From Lolium rigidum (taxonomy: Eukaryota; Streptophyta; Magnoliopsida; Poales; Poaceae): 64,000 nucleotides of DNA. A program made the position numbers and the translations under genes. Of this stretch, positions 46,207-56,761 are shown in pieces. The stretch's first letter is position 1; the number at the start of each line of letters is the position of its first letter. Where the stretch lies: assembly GCF_022539505.1 (NCBI RefSeq), contig NC_061508.1, positions 343,307,484-343,371,483 of the forward strand. The letters run 5' to 3'. The notes under the pieces are model-generated. The model was given only the letters and a program-made list of their open reading frames with translations. It did no database searches and was not told the origin of the DNA.

Positions 46207-47790
46207 GTCTGGGAATCCCACCCGCTTCCTGCGGTGCCCCGCCGAATCCGCTGGAAACTGACCGGATTTGAACTGGGGCGACACTTTCCTTCGCTCAATA
46301 AATGGAGGGAAAAATGGTTTTAGGTCTATGACGCGTCATTTTATGTGCTAAATGTTTTCCGTTTCGCGCGTTGGCGGACGGGTGCAACCGCGCGCCCGGT
46401 ACGGCCATACCGCATGTCCCGGCGGCCCCGTTTTGCGCAGTTGGCGAAGCAAACGGAGCCAAAAAATCGAGCGGAGCCGCGTGGCGTCATTTTATGTGTC
46501 CTAGCAACCACTGCAAAAGATGGAACTGGGATACGGCAATTATCTTGGAGAACCCTTCACGAACAGGGCTATCTCGTCCGGAGTTCTATGGCTTTTAGGG
46601 GAAATGAGTAGGAAACGGCCCGTTTCACCACATAGTTTGTCGGAACGAGGCCATATTTGGCACGTGCATGGGCCTTTGGATGGGAAGCAAGGCCCCGGTC
46701 GCGGATTTCCAATCCGAACCACGGGCGACGGTTTTTCCATTTTCGGGGTGCCGGAAGGGCTTTTTTGTGAAGCAGCTACATGGTGCGCATTTCAGTATCG
46801 CGCGGGACCTCCGCGCAGCGGTAGGATACCTCCTACGCACCACCTATCACATGCCATATGCGCGCGGAAGCCATCCGGGAATCCCACCCGCTTCTGCGGT
46901 GCCCCGCCGAATCCGCTGGAAACTGACCGGATTTGAACTGGGGCGACACTTTCCTTCGCTCAATAAATGGAGGGAAAAATGGTTTTAGGTCTATGACGCG
47001 TCATTTTATGTGCTAAATGTTTTCCGTTTCGCGCGTTGGCGGACGGGTGCAACCGCGCGCCCGTACGGCCATACCGCATGTCCCGGCGGCCCCGTTTTGC
47101 GCGGTTGGCAAAGCAAACGGAGCCAAAAATCGAGCGGAGCCGCGTGGCGTCATTTTATGTGTCCTAGCAACCACCGCAAAAGACGGAACTGGGATACGGC
47201 AATTATCTTGGAGAACCCTTCACGAACAGGGCTATCTCGTCCGGAGTTCTATGGCTTTTAGGGGAAATGAGTAGGAAACGGCCCGTTTCACCACATAGTT
47301 TGTCGGAACGAGGCCATATTTGGCACGTGCGTGGGCCTTAGGATGGGAAGCAAGGCCCCGGTCGCGGATTTCCAATCCGAACCACGGGCGACGGTTTTTC
47401 CATTTTCGGGGTGCCTGGAAGGGCTTTTTTTTGTGAAGCGGCTACATGGTGCGCATTTCGAGTATCGCGCGGGACCTCCGCGCAGCGGTAGGATACCTCC
47501 TACGCACCACCTATCACATGCCATATGCGCGCGGAAGCCATCTGGGAATCCCACCCGCTTCCTGCGGTGCCCCGCCGAATCCGCTGGAAACTGACCGGAT
47601 TTGAAGTGGGGCGACACTTTCCTTCGCTCAATAAATGGAGGGAAAAATGGTTTTAGGTCTATGACGCGTCATTTTATGTGCTAAATGTTTTCCGTTTCGC
47701 GCGTTGGCGGACGGGTGCAACCGCGCGCCCGGTACGGCCATACCGCATGTCCCGGCGGCCCCGTTTTGCACAGTTGGCGAAGCAAACGAA
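46207..47790 (+). repeat. Second tandem array, about 665-bp unit, 2.4 copies
   Basis: gggaatcccacccgctt recurs at 46211, 46875 and 47544 (spacing 664 and 669 bp). High identity between units. It abuts the 343-bp array directly. No domain found in its ORFs. Confidence 0.92.
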
Positions 47791-48253
47791 GTCATATGGG
47801 CTGATAGTTGTTATCACATGTACCTATGATGTAACCAAGATCAAATAGAGGCATATGCCCACCGGGGAGCCCCGGTGGGATGTAGTCAAAGGGGTAGATC
47901 GCGCGGTCAACAGAATTAGGTTTTCGTCAGAAATCGAGCATTGAAAGGTCGGAATGGCCCCAAAATGTGTGTGTCTCCCTATAATAATACTCCCTCCGTT
48001 TCAATATATAATGCCTATAGATTTTCTGCACGGTAATTAGCGCAAGTCATTTTTTAACACAAAACCACCTTATTTTCAGTTAAAAGGAAAAAAAATGAAA
48101 ATAAAAAAAATGCCTATAGATTTTCAGTTCCCAGATTCTATATTTTACTTGATTGTAGTCCTGCAGAGAAAAAAAATCAGAAAAGATTAAAAGAAAAAAA
48201 AATGAAAAACCTGTGCCGACGGCTAGGCCGTCGGCACAGCTAGGGCAGCTTAT
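47791..48253. other. CACTA internal sequence with an internal subterminal-type palindrome
   Basis: 47985-48060 has a ctccctccgtttc Stowaway-like end without a clear partner. 48211-48239 is a perfect palindrome of the element's subterminal motif (13-bp arms around TAG). Confidence 0.5.
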
Positions 48254-48625
48254 GTGACCGAGCCGGACCCGCACGCCCTCTCCCCACGCGCCACTCCCCA
48301 CGCGCCACTCCCCGCACGACCTCTCCCTGCGCGCCGCCGCCGCCGCGCCACCGCGCCGCCGCCAGCCACCGCCCGCGCCACCACCCGGCCACCGCCCGCG
48401 CCGCCGCCCACGCCACCGCGCCGCCGCCAGCCCGCACGCCCCTCTCCCCACGCCGCCGCGCCCGCCCGCAGCCCACCTGCCCGGCGCCCGCCGTCCCCGG
48501 CGCCCCCGTCCCCGGCGCCCCGTCCCCGGCAGCCCTCCTCCCCGGCAGCCCCCCTCCCCGGCGCCCCCGTCCCCGCTGCCACCCTCCTCCCGAGCCCGTC
48601 CCCGCTGCCGCCCTCCTCACTGTAA
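48254..48625. other. Very GC-rich, Pro/Ala/Arg low-complexity stretch
   Basis: Open in several frames because of base composition; ccgcgccaccgcgcc- and ccccggcgcc-type repeats. Possibly a 5'UTR exon of the transposase gene (a GT follows at about 48620). No protein call is justified. Confidence 0.4.
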
Positions 48626-49092
48626 GCATTTCCCCCCCCCCATTTTTTCCTTTTTTTTATTTCTATTTGTTGTAGATGATTTAGTTGTAAATAGAGCAAA
48701 TAGAAATAGTTGGAAAACAAAATATAGTTGGAAATATAGTTGGAAACTAATTTTGTTGTTGTTTTAACTAGGCCCCGCCATGACTGCCCCGTCGTGATCG
48801 CTCCGTCGTGACTGCCCCGTCGTGACCACGACCGCTCCGTCGTGACCGCCGTGTCGTCGTGACCGCCGTGTCGTCGTGACCGCCGTGTCGTCGTGTCCGC
48901 GATTCTCTCCCACCGCCGAGGGTGAGCTAAAACTTCGCCTCCCCTCTCCGCATTTTTTTTACATCACTAGATTCATTTTTCAAGTAAAGTTGCGTAACCT
49001 AGGAGTCACTGCCCGTCCGCGAGCGTTACGCGGATAAATATGCATTAGTGGTCGGCATATTTTCAACCGTAACGCTTGCGGCATTTACGGGA
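48626..49092. other. CACTA internal sequence
   Basis: Includes three tandem copies of gaccgccgtgtcgtcgt (about 48840-48895). No ORF recognised. Confidence 0.4.
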
Positions 49093-49305
49093 CAGTCGGC
49101 GGATGCATAGTTGTCTACGTTTTCCATGTTCTACTCCGGTCCGAGTCAGGATTTCGGCGGCGCCTCCCCGTTGTTCTCCGGATGCACATCCTCTCGGTTT
49201 TTGCCGAGACGTGTATCGGGAGAGCAGCGGGGAGGTGCTGCCGAAATTCTGACTTGGACCGGGGTAGAGCATGGAGAACGTAGCCAACTACGGATCCGGC
49301 GGCTG
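49093..49305 (+). ncRNA. 213-bp foldback (pri-miRNA-like hairpin) in the CACTA element
   Basis: Left arm 49093-49197 and right arm 49204-49305 are reverse complements with about 83% identity, closing on TCTCGG-tttttg-CCGAGA. The arms differ at about 16 of about 95 aligned positions: 12 transitions, 11 of which leave G:U pairs in a plus-strand RNA, plus 4 transversions and a 3-base gap near the loop. It lies about 120 bp before the transposase start. Seen: the structure. Inferred: that it is transcribed as a hairpin RNA. It could instead be a neutral inverted duplication. Confidence 0.55.
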
Positions 49306-49427
49306 CTAGGAGCCCACCTAGTAGAGATGTAGGTTGATGCATGCGTTTCGCCCGGTAAAATAAATAAAAATATGATGCATTTAATTTCATGGTACTATTT
49401 GTTGTTTGTCTCCCAATCAAGCAGAGG

Positions 49428-50699
49428 ATGGCTGATAATGGGTGGATGTACAGTGGCCGTGCTAGTTCGACTGAAATGACAGAAGAGTGGGTATGGAAGA
49501 CCAATTTATTAGTGAAGGAGTTAGCGCGTGGTTCAAAGTCGGCGTTCGTCCAAGTTGCCCTTGCGCTCGTTGCAAGAGGCGTCATCGTCACGGAAAGGAT
49601 GATATGACTAAACATCTTTGGTTGAATGGGTATATGCCTGATTACGTCACGTGTGTCGACTTTGCTCAGTACGTAACGTGACAGAGGTGAGGTGATGAGG
49701 CAGCGAATCGATGGCAATGAGGACGATGGGATTAGATACTTGCTAGATGATCTCCACGATGCCTACATGCCGGAATCGCCGGAACAGGAGGAACCGCCGA
49801 ACCGGAGGGACCGCCGGAACCGGAGGAACCGCCGGAACCGGAGGAACCCGAGCCTACCGCAAAGGCCTTCTATGATATGATGGCTGCGGCTAAGAGGCCT
49901 CTATACGAGGGTGCAAAATTTCTCAGCTCGATGCCATCGCGCAAGTACTAGCCGACAAGGCCCGGTTCGACAGACACCCGTGCATGCTTTGAAAAAAATT
50001 TGGTAACGAGTTGGTAACATGTTGCCCGAAGGCCATTGTCCGCCTAAAACCATGTATGCAGCAAAGAAAATGTTGAAAGCGCTCAGCATGGATTATGTGA
50101 AGTATGATTGTTGTCCCAAAAACTGTCTTTTGTTTTGGAAAGAGTTTGCGGATGACAAATATTGTAGCAAGTGTGGGTCCTCTAGGTATCATGAGATAAC
50201 CAGAGCTAATGGTGAGAAGGTGCAGACAAAAGTCGCCGTGAAGATTCTTCGTTATCTCCCGTTCATAAAAAGAATCCAACGGCTTTACATGTCCGAGGAG
50301 TCAGCCAAACAGATGACGTGGCATAAGAACGGGTTGAGATTCAAGGACGCGGAGGGACGACTAAACATGGGGCACCCATCTGATGGTAAAGCATGGCATA
50401 ACTTCGATGCAAAACACCCTGATAAGGCAAATGATGCTCGGAATGTCAGAATTGCGATAGCAACCGATGGATTCAATCCATATGGTATGTCAGCATCCGC
50501 GCACAGCCGTTGGCCCGTGTTTGTTATTCCGCTCAATCTCCCTCCCGGAGTTCTTATGCAAAGGAAGACCATATTCCTGTCGATGATCATTCCAGGGCCT
50601 GATTACCCGGGGAAGAATTTGAGTGTATTCATGCAACCGCTTGTGGTTCGAAGACATGACAAGTCCCACCTCCCCTTTTTTTATATCTGCGGCGCTTGA
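49428..50699 (+). pseudogene. CACTA TNP2-type transposase, truncated and frameshifted
   Basis: From the ATG at 49428: MADNGWMYSGRASSTEMT, then in a shifted frame FKVGVRPSCPCARCKRR and HLWLNGYMPDYV, the transposase-associated N-terminal domain. A PEPEEP-type repeat region follows (49780-49860). The frame at 50019-50699 matches the TNP2 family: CCPKNCLLFWKEF, KYCSKCGSSRY, HPSDGKAWHNFDAKHPD and IAIATDGFNPYGMSASAHSRWPV, with the first catalytic Asp in ATDGFNP. It ends after KNLSVFMQPLV; the rest of the catalytic domain (second Asp and Glu) is missing. It cannot act as a transposase. Confidence 0.88.
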
Positions 50700-50712
50700 C
50701 ATCTAAACTATC

Positions 50713-51142
50713 TTGCAGGCGGTCAGGACGTTCTTCCAGACTGGAGAGAGGATCGCACTTCCGGCCGAGGAGCCAGCTAGGCCGGGGCCGACTCCAGTGT
50801 GCCCATCGAGGGAAGCTTTCGCGGCCACATACTACGCACGGACTCCGGTAAGTCCTGTGCCTAACCGAGCTCTCACCGCTTTCCTTTCCCATGTGTAAGA
50901 TGCTAACTCTTGTCAAACATGTAGGGCACGGGAAGTTCGCGGAACCGACCCTCTCCTCGGTTCGTCGCGCGAGGGCACACCGATGCACCCCGGCCGCCAT
51001 TCTCCCGGTGCTTCAGGGTTTTCACCTGCCGGCGATGGTTCAGGCCATGGTTCTACTTCCGGTCTACCTCGACAAAGGCCGGACGCCTGAATTTACGAGT
51101 CGGGAACTTGGTTGGACCCCCGATCTTAGTTTCCTTAGCTAG
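50713..51142 (+). pseudogene. Remnant of a second CACTA ORF
   Basis: A frame after ttgcag (50718) reads AVRTFFQTGERIALPAEEP and ATYYARTP, with a possible intron (50848-50923) and GC-rich continuation to about 51142. It lies where the TNPA-like second gene or the end of the transposase gene would be. No known domain. Confidence 0.35.
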
Positions 51143-51359
51143 GTGTCTAGCGGGTGTTCGTCGATCGTGTGTGCCATGTGTCGACGATGTATGATGATTG
51201 TGTGTGCTACATGACACATATTTGTATCACGATGATGTTGTTGCTACATTTGATGATGATTATGTGCTGTGCAACATTTGTGATGCATTTGAATGTATAT
51301 TACTGCTATATATGCTGTGCGTGCTGTGCTGGGCCAGGAAATGCAGCGGGAAAACAAAT

Positions 51360-51946
51360 GGTATGGTGCGACGGCATAGCCGTCGGCACAGCCCCCTGGA
51401 GGCCTGGACGTGCCAAATGGCAGGGGCTGTGCCGACGGCTATGAAGGGTGCGCCCAGCGGCAGCGCGGAGCGGGCGGCAGCGCGTCTGGGCCGAAGGACC
51501 TGGGCCGACGGCTTGGCCGTCGGCACAGGAGCAGGGGCGTGGACGCGTGGCAGCCCGTGGTCGTCCGATGGCAGTTGATGGGCCGACGGCTTGGCCGTCG
51601 GCACAACAGCAGGGGCGTGGACGCGTGGCGGCCGCTGGTCATCCGATGGCAGTGTCTGGGCCGACGGCTTGGCACAGTACCTTTCTGACCTAACGGCCGT
51701 AGACGCTCCGCGGGCCCCACGTTGACTGTGCCGACGGCTACTGTGCCGACGGCGTCGTTTGACCGTCGGGCTGGAGTCTGTGCCGACGGCAAAGGCTGGG
51801 CCGACGGCGAGCCGGCCTCGTGCCGAGGCGATATTGTGCCGACGGCGGTGTGCCGACGGCGGCCGTCGGCACAGACGTGGGCCGACGGCAGGTGATGCTG
51901 TGCCGACGGCCGCCGGCCGTCGGCCCCTCGGCTGGTTCCCGTAGTG
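51360..51946. repeat. Right subterminal repeat region of the CACTA element
   Basis: Dense gtgccgacggc/gccgtcggcac motifs, several as head-to-head pairs such as gccgacggcttggccgtcggc. Confidence 0.85.
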
Positions 51947-51949
51947 TTG

Positions 51950-52844
51950 GTACATGTATTCAGTGTTTATATCAGTTTGGAAAAACAGTTTATAAGCCTG
52001 TTTAACCGAGTGTTGGCCCTTATCATGAACATGGCACACAATGAAATCTTTGGCAACATGATAAGTATTGAGGAATCTTGGTTTGAGAAGTTGTGCTTAT
52101 CATGCTGGTTAGTAATTTTATCAGGAAAGACCACCTTCCTATATCCTCCATATTTACAGATTACAAGAATAAAGTACTAGAGGAAAACTACATAGTTATG
52201 TGATGCTAGAGTTCATTTTGATAAAGAGAATTTAGTCAAAGGGTCTACGGGTAGTGAAGTGTACACGAGGCAAGTCTTTTCGGTGTTCACAGCACATGAA
52301 TAATCGTGTTCCAGAAAACATATGCATGGTACGAGAAACATGCCGCCTGAGTCCAGTTGGATCCTTTCCTTGACGAAGAAGTGTTGAAACTAGGAGGGAG
52401 TGATTCCCTGGGGTGTCTGTTTAATACCGAAACCACTTTTTATAGGATTTATTTACTTCATAGAAATCTGGTATTAATTAACATGCCTATCGAAAGCCCG
52501 TGCCTTAGCTACGACACGGAAGAAGCTTCTGAGAGAGAAGCGAAATTTCACCTTGTTCCTGCCCGTAGGTCATATTTTTCCCTCTCCGAGAATTCAAACC
52601 GCTTCGAAAAACTTTCAAATCTCGCTCTATAAGTAGACGCCCAGAGTCACGGGCCGCGTGCGGTCAGCGTGTGACATGTGACTTTGGGCTTTGGCGTCGG
52701 CAAGGAGGAAGAGGAGGAGGCGTGGTCTGGGCCGGCCGCAATCTACTCGATCGACAATTCAACGGGTAACCAACCATTCATGCCTTGCTCAATGAGTGGA
52801 TCCATGGATCTATTAGTAATTCCCCTAGGACGTAATAGCTTGAT
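51950..52844. other. Unique flank right of the CACTA element; possible promoter for NF-YC copy 2
   Basis: Continuation of the sequence at 41900-42013 that the CACTA element split. A ctctataagtag TATA-like box is at about 52626, followed by a purine-rich and GC-rich leader-like stretch and a possible donor aacgg/gtaacc (about 52760). No protein gene recognised. Confidence 0.35.
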
Positions 52845-53145
52845 CGATCGTATCACTCCCGATCTATGGTTGATTGGATCTGCAGCCACCGGAAGTGGTT
52901 GATTGGATCTACGACTACCGGACTTGGTTGATCGATCATATCACTCCCGATCCATGGTTGATTGGATCTGCGGCCACCGGAAGTGGTTGATTGGATCTGC
53001 GGCCACGGAAGTGGTTGATCCATCGTATCACTCCCGATTCATGGTTGATTCGATATGCGGCCACTGGATGTGGTTGATTGGATCTGCGACCACCGGGAGT
53101 GGTTGATCGATCGTATCACTCCCGATCCATAGGAAGTGGTTGATT
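52845..53145 (+). repeat. Minisatellite, about 30-bp units
   Basis: Alternating imperfect units of tggttgattggatctgcggc plus caccggaag, and tggttgatcgatcgtatcac plus tcccgatcca, repeated about ten times. Ends exactly where homology with the NF-YC copy 1 intron starts. Confidence 0.85.
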
Positions 53146-53164
53146 AGTCAGAGATAAATAATTT

Positions 53165-53201
53165 TGTGCACCCCCCACCCCCCCACCCCCCCACACACAC
53201 A
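53165..53201. repeat. C-rich and CA simple repeat
   Basis: Three caccccccc-like units followed by (CA)n. Confidence 0.8.
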
Positions 53202-54263
53202 ATAGGTTGTATCATGGAGGCAAATCCATGCTATTAAAATGTACAAAACTATAATTTTCGGAAACTTCTAGAAGTTGTCAAAAATAGAAAGATATCCTAT
53301 ATCTTTAATTGATTTCCATGTTAGTATGTAGAAATCATGCATTTCCTACATCTGTGCAATCTTGTGGCTCATGCCATCAGGGTATATATATATCTACCAT
53401 TTTCTTCGCCAAGGTTTGTGCAAATTGAAGCAAGAATTATTAGGTGGGTAAGAAATTTATATTCTGATGGTATGTATTATTAGGTGGGTAATAAATCATG
53501 TTTCCCCTTTTTCCACTTGTCAATATAGTTATGCATTATTTTTGGATTTGCATAAGTCTAGTCATTTGCTGTGGTATAAGGTATTTTAGATCTTTGTGAT
53601 CCAACAGTTGGTATTCTTTAGAATTCTATATCTAAATATCAATATGGTGTTAGTTGTTGCTACCTATCTAATGAGGATGTAGTAAATTTAGCAAACAATC
53701 ATCCACGACACGACAAGGTATGGAATCGATGCACCAAAGCATATGGTTTGGTTGGTTAAAGAACATGAACCAAGATCTGGATCAGTATCAAATTCGATTT
53801 TACTCTTACCACTGAACTATAGATTGAAACGGTCCCAAGACCCAATGGATCTAGTAAATTGATTAGGGAGTGGAGGTTTTGGCAACCTCTTGTGAAAGAT
53901 GCAATCTCTGAAGGTGATATGAGTGCGATGGTGATATCGAAATAAGCATCATGATATTTATGAAAGTATTATGAAATATAATTTGAAAGGTTATCCATGA
54001 TTCAGATTTTTTTCCCTTTCTATTCTATATATTCATGTCTGCTTCGAGTATTAATATCTCATTTCAGAATAAACATATTCATCATCTTTTTGATATGTAT
54101 CTGATGTGGATATAGTATTTCTACTATCGGGCCGCATTTGATCTGTTCCCAACTTTGTCACTATCTTCTGTTCTTTTCTCTTTTTTTGAAACCATCTGGT
54201 GGCGAATATTCAACTGAGCTGTCCACTATCTAGCTATATGAGCTTTATGGAGGATCTGTGGGG

Positions 54264-54697
54264 CCTTCCTGTAATCCGTTCTCACGCTATCATACCCATC
54301 GAGTAGAACCCATACCTGCACACCCATTTATCCATATAAATTTGACAAGTTGGCCATTGTAATATTCTAAACTACTTAAGTTTTCCCCTAAACACATCTT
54401 CACGTTGCTAGATTGGATCTCATGATTTTCCTTCTTACAATTGCTGGTAGGTTAGTGAGGATTATACCCCTATTTAGGATTACTTCATCTTCTGTCATAT
54501 TTTTTGATCAATTTGATGTGTTGTAAGCACATGTATTTTTACCTGCGAGTACCCATTTACCCTGCAAGGTGACGTGTACGAGAAAATCTTATACCCATTG
54601 ACGAGTATAGGTACGGGTGACGGGTAAGATTGAAGGCGATGGGTACGGGTATGGGATGACTCTACTCGTACCCATACCCTGCGGGTGACATCCCTAT
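54264..54697. mobile_element. Insertion in the copy 2 intron, possibly hAT-derived
   Basis: No counterpart in copy 1 at about 32215. Its right part is rich in tacccat/gggtacgggt repeats and ends accctgcgggtgacatccct, like one end of grass hAT-type elements. A matching left TIR is not evident. Confidence 0.4.
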
Positions 54698-55260
54698 TTA
54701 TATGTTATAGCTTATAGATAGTTCAGTGCCTTTCAAATAATCAGGACAATTCTCGTTGTGTGTAATTTAGTTTAGATGTCCAGATGTCATTCTGTTTGGG
54801 GAACTACATTTTTTTTGGTGGCTTGGAATGGCTGTAAAATTTAGCCAGATTTATTCTGTTGATTTATGTCAACCATTTTGTTTGTTCATTTTTTCTGGTG
54901 CATATAAGATCGTACATGTGTATTTTCAATATATAAACTATGCAATTCTCTGCTCTGGTTTTCTTACTTTGAACTTATTATATTTTTTGATGTAGCAGAT
55001 AATTAGTTTTCATATAGTTTTTGGAGGATCGTAACAAGGAAATAGACTTGGTGTTTGAAACTGTTCTTGAAAGAGAAGCACAAATGATCACACCTGACCT
55101 ACAGACATTGCACATAAAATTTATTTTGTAACCTATGTGGCTAGCGCTAACTAACCGTTGTTAAGATTGTCTAAGATTTAGCTGATTATAGAATACATTC
55201 TTATTTTTACAGTGTCGGAAAGACCTTAGATTTCTGGACAAGCAAGATCAAGCAGTGGAC

Positions 55261-55944
55261 ATGGAACAGCCTCAGCCTACAATGGGTGATGTTGCTGGTG
55301 GATCACAAGTGTATCCTGCTTCAGCCTATCCACCTGCAGCAACAGTAGCTCCTGGTGTCACTCCAGCCGGTTCACATCCAACAGCACCACCACTCCCTTC
55401 TAATCCAGCTCAGGTCAGTGCTGAGAACCAGCTTCTCTACGAGAAATCGCAGCAATTTCAGCAACAGCTCCAGCAGGTCTGGGCGAAACGTTTGTCGGAG
55501 ATTGAGCAGGACAGTGACTTCGTGAACCACACCATGCCACTCGCCAGTATCAAGGAAATCATGAAGGCTGACGAGGATGTCTGCATCATCCCCGACGATG
55601 TTGAGCTGGTCTTCTCGAAACTCTGTGAGATGTTCGTGCTGGAGCTGACGCTGCGGTCGTGGATGCACGCCGAGGAGAACAAGCGCCGGACCTTGCAGAA
55701 GAATGATATATCTGCTGCTATAGCTAGGACCGACATCTACGACTTCCTGGTTGACATAATTCCCAGGGATGAGATGAAGGAGGAGGTAGTGGGGCTTCGG
55801 AGGGCAGGACAGCCGGCTCTGGCCGACGCATGCCAGTATTACTTCGCCCAGGAGGCTCAGCAGCAGGTGCATGGTGCACCAATGGTGTATGGTGGGCAGC
55901 AGAGCCAGCCAGTGACATATGCGTATCCGGATCATCAGGAATAA
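55261..55944 (+). CDS. NF-YC: NF-YC copy 2, diverged and C-terminally truncated
   Basis: 227 residues from the ATG at 55261. The N-terminus and the second half of the histone fold are close to copy 1 (CEMFVLELTLRSWMHAEENK, RRTLQKNDISAAIARTDIYD). The first helix is altered: LARIKKIMK of the family reads LASIKEIMK, and the next stretch is ADEDVCIIPDDVELVFSKLC. Loss of the basic Arg and Lys that face DNA, plus a Pro in the helix region, suggest weak DNA contact, though pairing with NF-YB might persist. A TAA at 55942 replaces a Gln codon and removes 15 C-terminal residues that remain readable to 55992. It may be a drifting pseudogene or a dominant-negative-type subunit; expression data would decide. 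Confidence 0.8.
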   Translation: MEQPQPTMGDVAGGSQVYPASAYPPAATVAPGVTPAGSHPTAPPLPSNPAQVSAENQLLYEKSQQFQQQLQQVWAKRLSEIEQDSDFVNHTMPLASIKEIMKADEDVCIIPDDVELVFSKLCEMFVLELTLRSWMHAEENKRRTLQKNDISAAIARTDIYDFLVDIIPRDEMKEEVVGLRRAGQPALADACQYYFAQEAQQQVHGAPMVYGGQQSQPVTYAYPDHQE

Positions 55945-56727
55945 CAGCAAGGGCCTCCTGCAGAGCAACAATCTTTTGATGAAAGTGGCTGAGGTAGTGA
56001 GATGTGGTGCCCTGAAGGCTGAAGTTGTCTCCAGATTCAGAAAACTTCAGTTTGGTCTGGAAAACTAAATATTTTCGTTAAGTTTCGCATTAGCTTATAT
56101 GCATGTCGTAATTTATTGGTTGAACTTGAACATGGTGGATTGCATTAGGTGAGACTGAGGACTAGTTCCTCCATGGATGTTTTGTTTCTGTCGTGGTGTT
56201 ATTATTGAAGGGTTATGATTTGGATACTACTAGTTGGTTAAAACTTTACCATGCCGTTCCATTCCAAATCATCCAAAAGTTTGCCTCTGGTGATGGCATT
56301 TTGATATGCAAGCGTTGAGAGGCATGCTGCTTCTGTTTCTATGATCTGTTTGTTTGTGGTTCGTGTTGTCTTGTATTACGTTTCTGGTCCTCGAATTGGT
56401 ATTAACTGAGTGAGCATCGGTGCTCTACAAAACTACAGTTGATCGGTAATTCAGTTGAAGCTTGGCAGGTGACTGGATGCATAAGGTGTTGTGATGCCCT
56501 GAAGGCTGAAGCTGTCACCGGGTTCAGAATACACATTTTAGCCTGGACATCTAAAGAATTTCTTGGGCTTTCGCGTTTGCTTATATGATCGTTGCTTATC
56601 GGTCGAAACAGGAGGTTCTGACTAGGAGAGAGATTCAGGAGTTCCTCCATGGATGTTTTGTTCCTGCCGTGTTGTTGTTGCCAGAAAAGGATAATTATGC
56701 ATGAGTTTGAGACTAGCTGGTTAAATT
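55945..56727 (+). other. 3' flank of NF-YC copy 2: two tandem 3' modules
   Basis: Module 1 from about 55990 and module 2 from about 56482 both contain gccctgaaggctgaag, a ttcagaa box and ttcctccatggatgttttg (56168, 56641). Copy 1 has the same double arrangement. Confidence 0.65.
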
Positions 56728-56761
56728 TGTATCATATATAGGTTGGCCTTCTGTTGGTTAT

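Larger units (their letters stand above)
42017..51946 (+). mobile_element. Complete 9.9-kb CACTA (En/Spm) DNA transposon
   Basis: Left terminus CACTACGGGAACC (42017) and right GGTTCCCGTAGTG (51934-51946) are perfect inverted repeats, with a TTG target duplication (42014-42016, 51947-51949). Both ends carry many subterminal TGTGCCGACGGC repeats in both orientations. The body holds an AP2/ERF gene, three tandem arrays, a foldback and a frameshifted TNP2 transposase. With a broken transposase it is non-autonomous. Excision would need a related active copy. Confidence 0.95.
53143..55212 (+). other. Duplicated 5'UTR-intron part of NF-YC copy 2
   Basis: Aligns with about 31098-32772 of copy 1 (for example gtacaaaactataatttt and cggaaacttctagaa). 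Ends in an acceptor ttatttttacag (55201-55212). Copy 1's exon 1 and the PIN1 fragment are absent. Interrupted at about 54264-54697. Confidence 0.8.

Noticed and set aside
48254..48625. Pro/Ala/Arg-rich 123-codon ORF and its antisense Gly/Arg ORFs
   Set aside because: Low-complexity GC repeats leave every frame open; no domain or start context.
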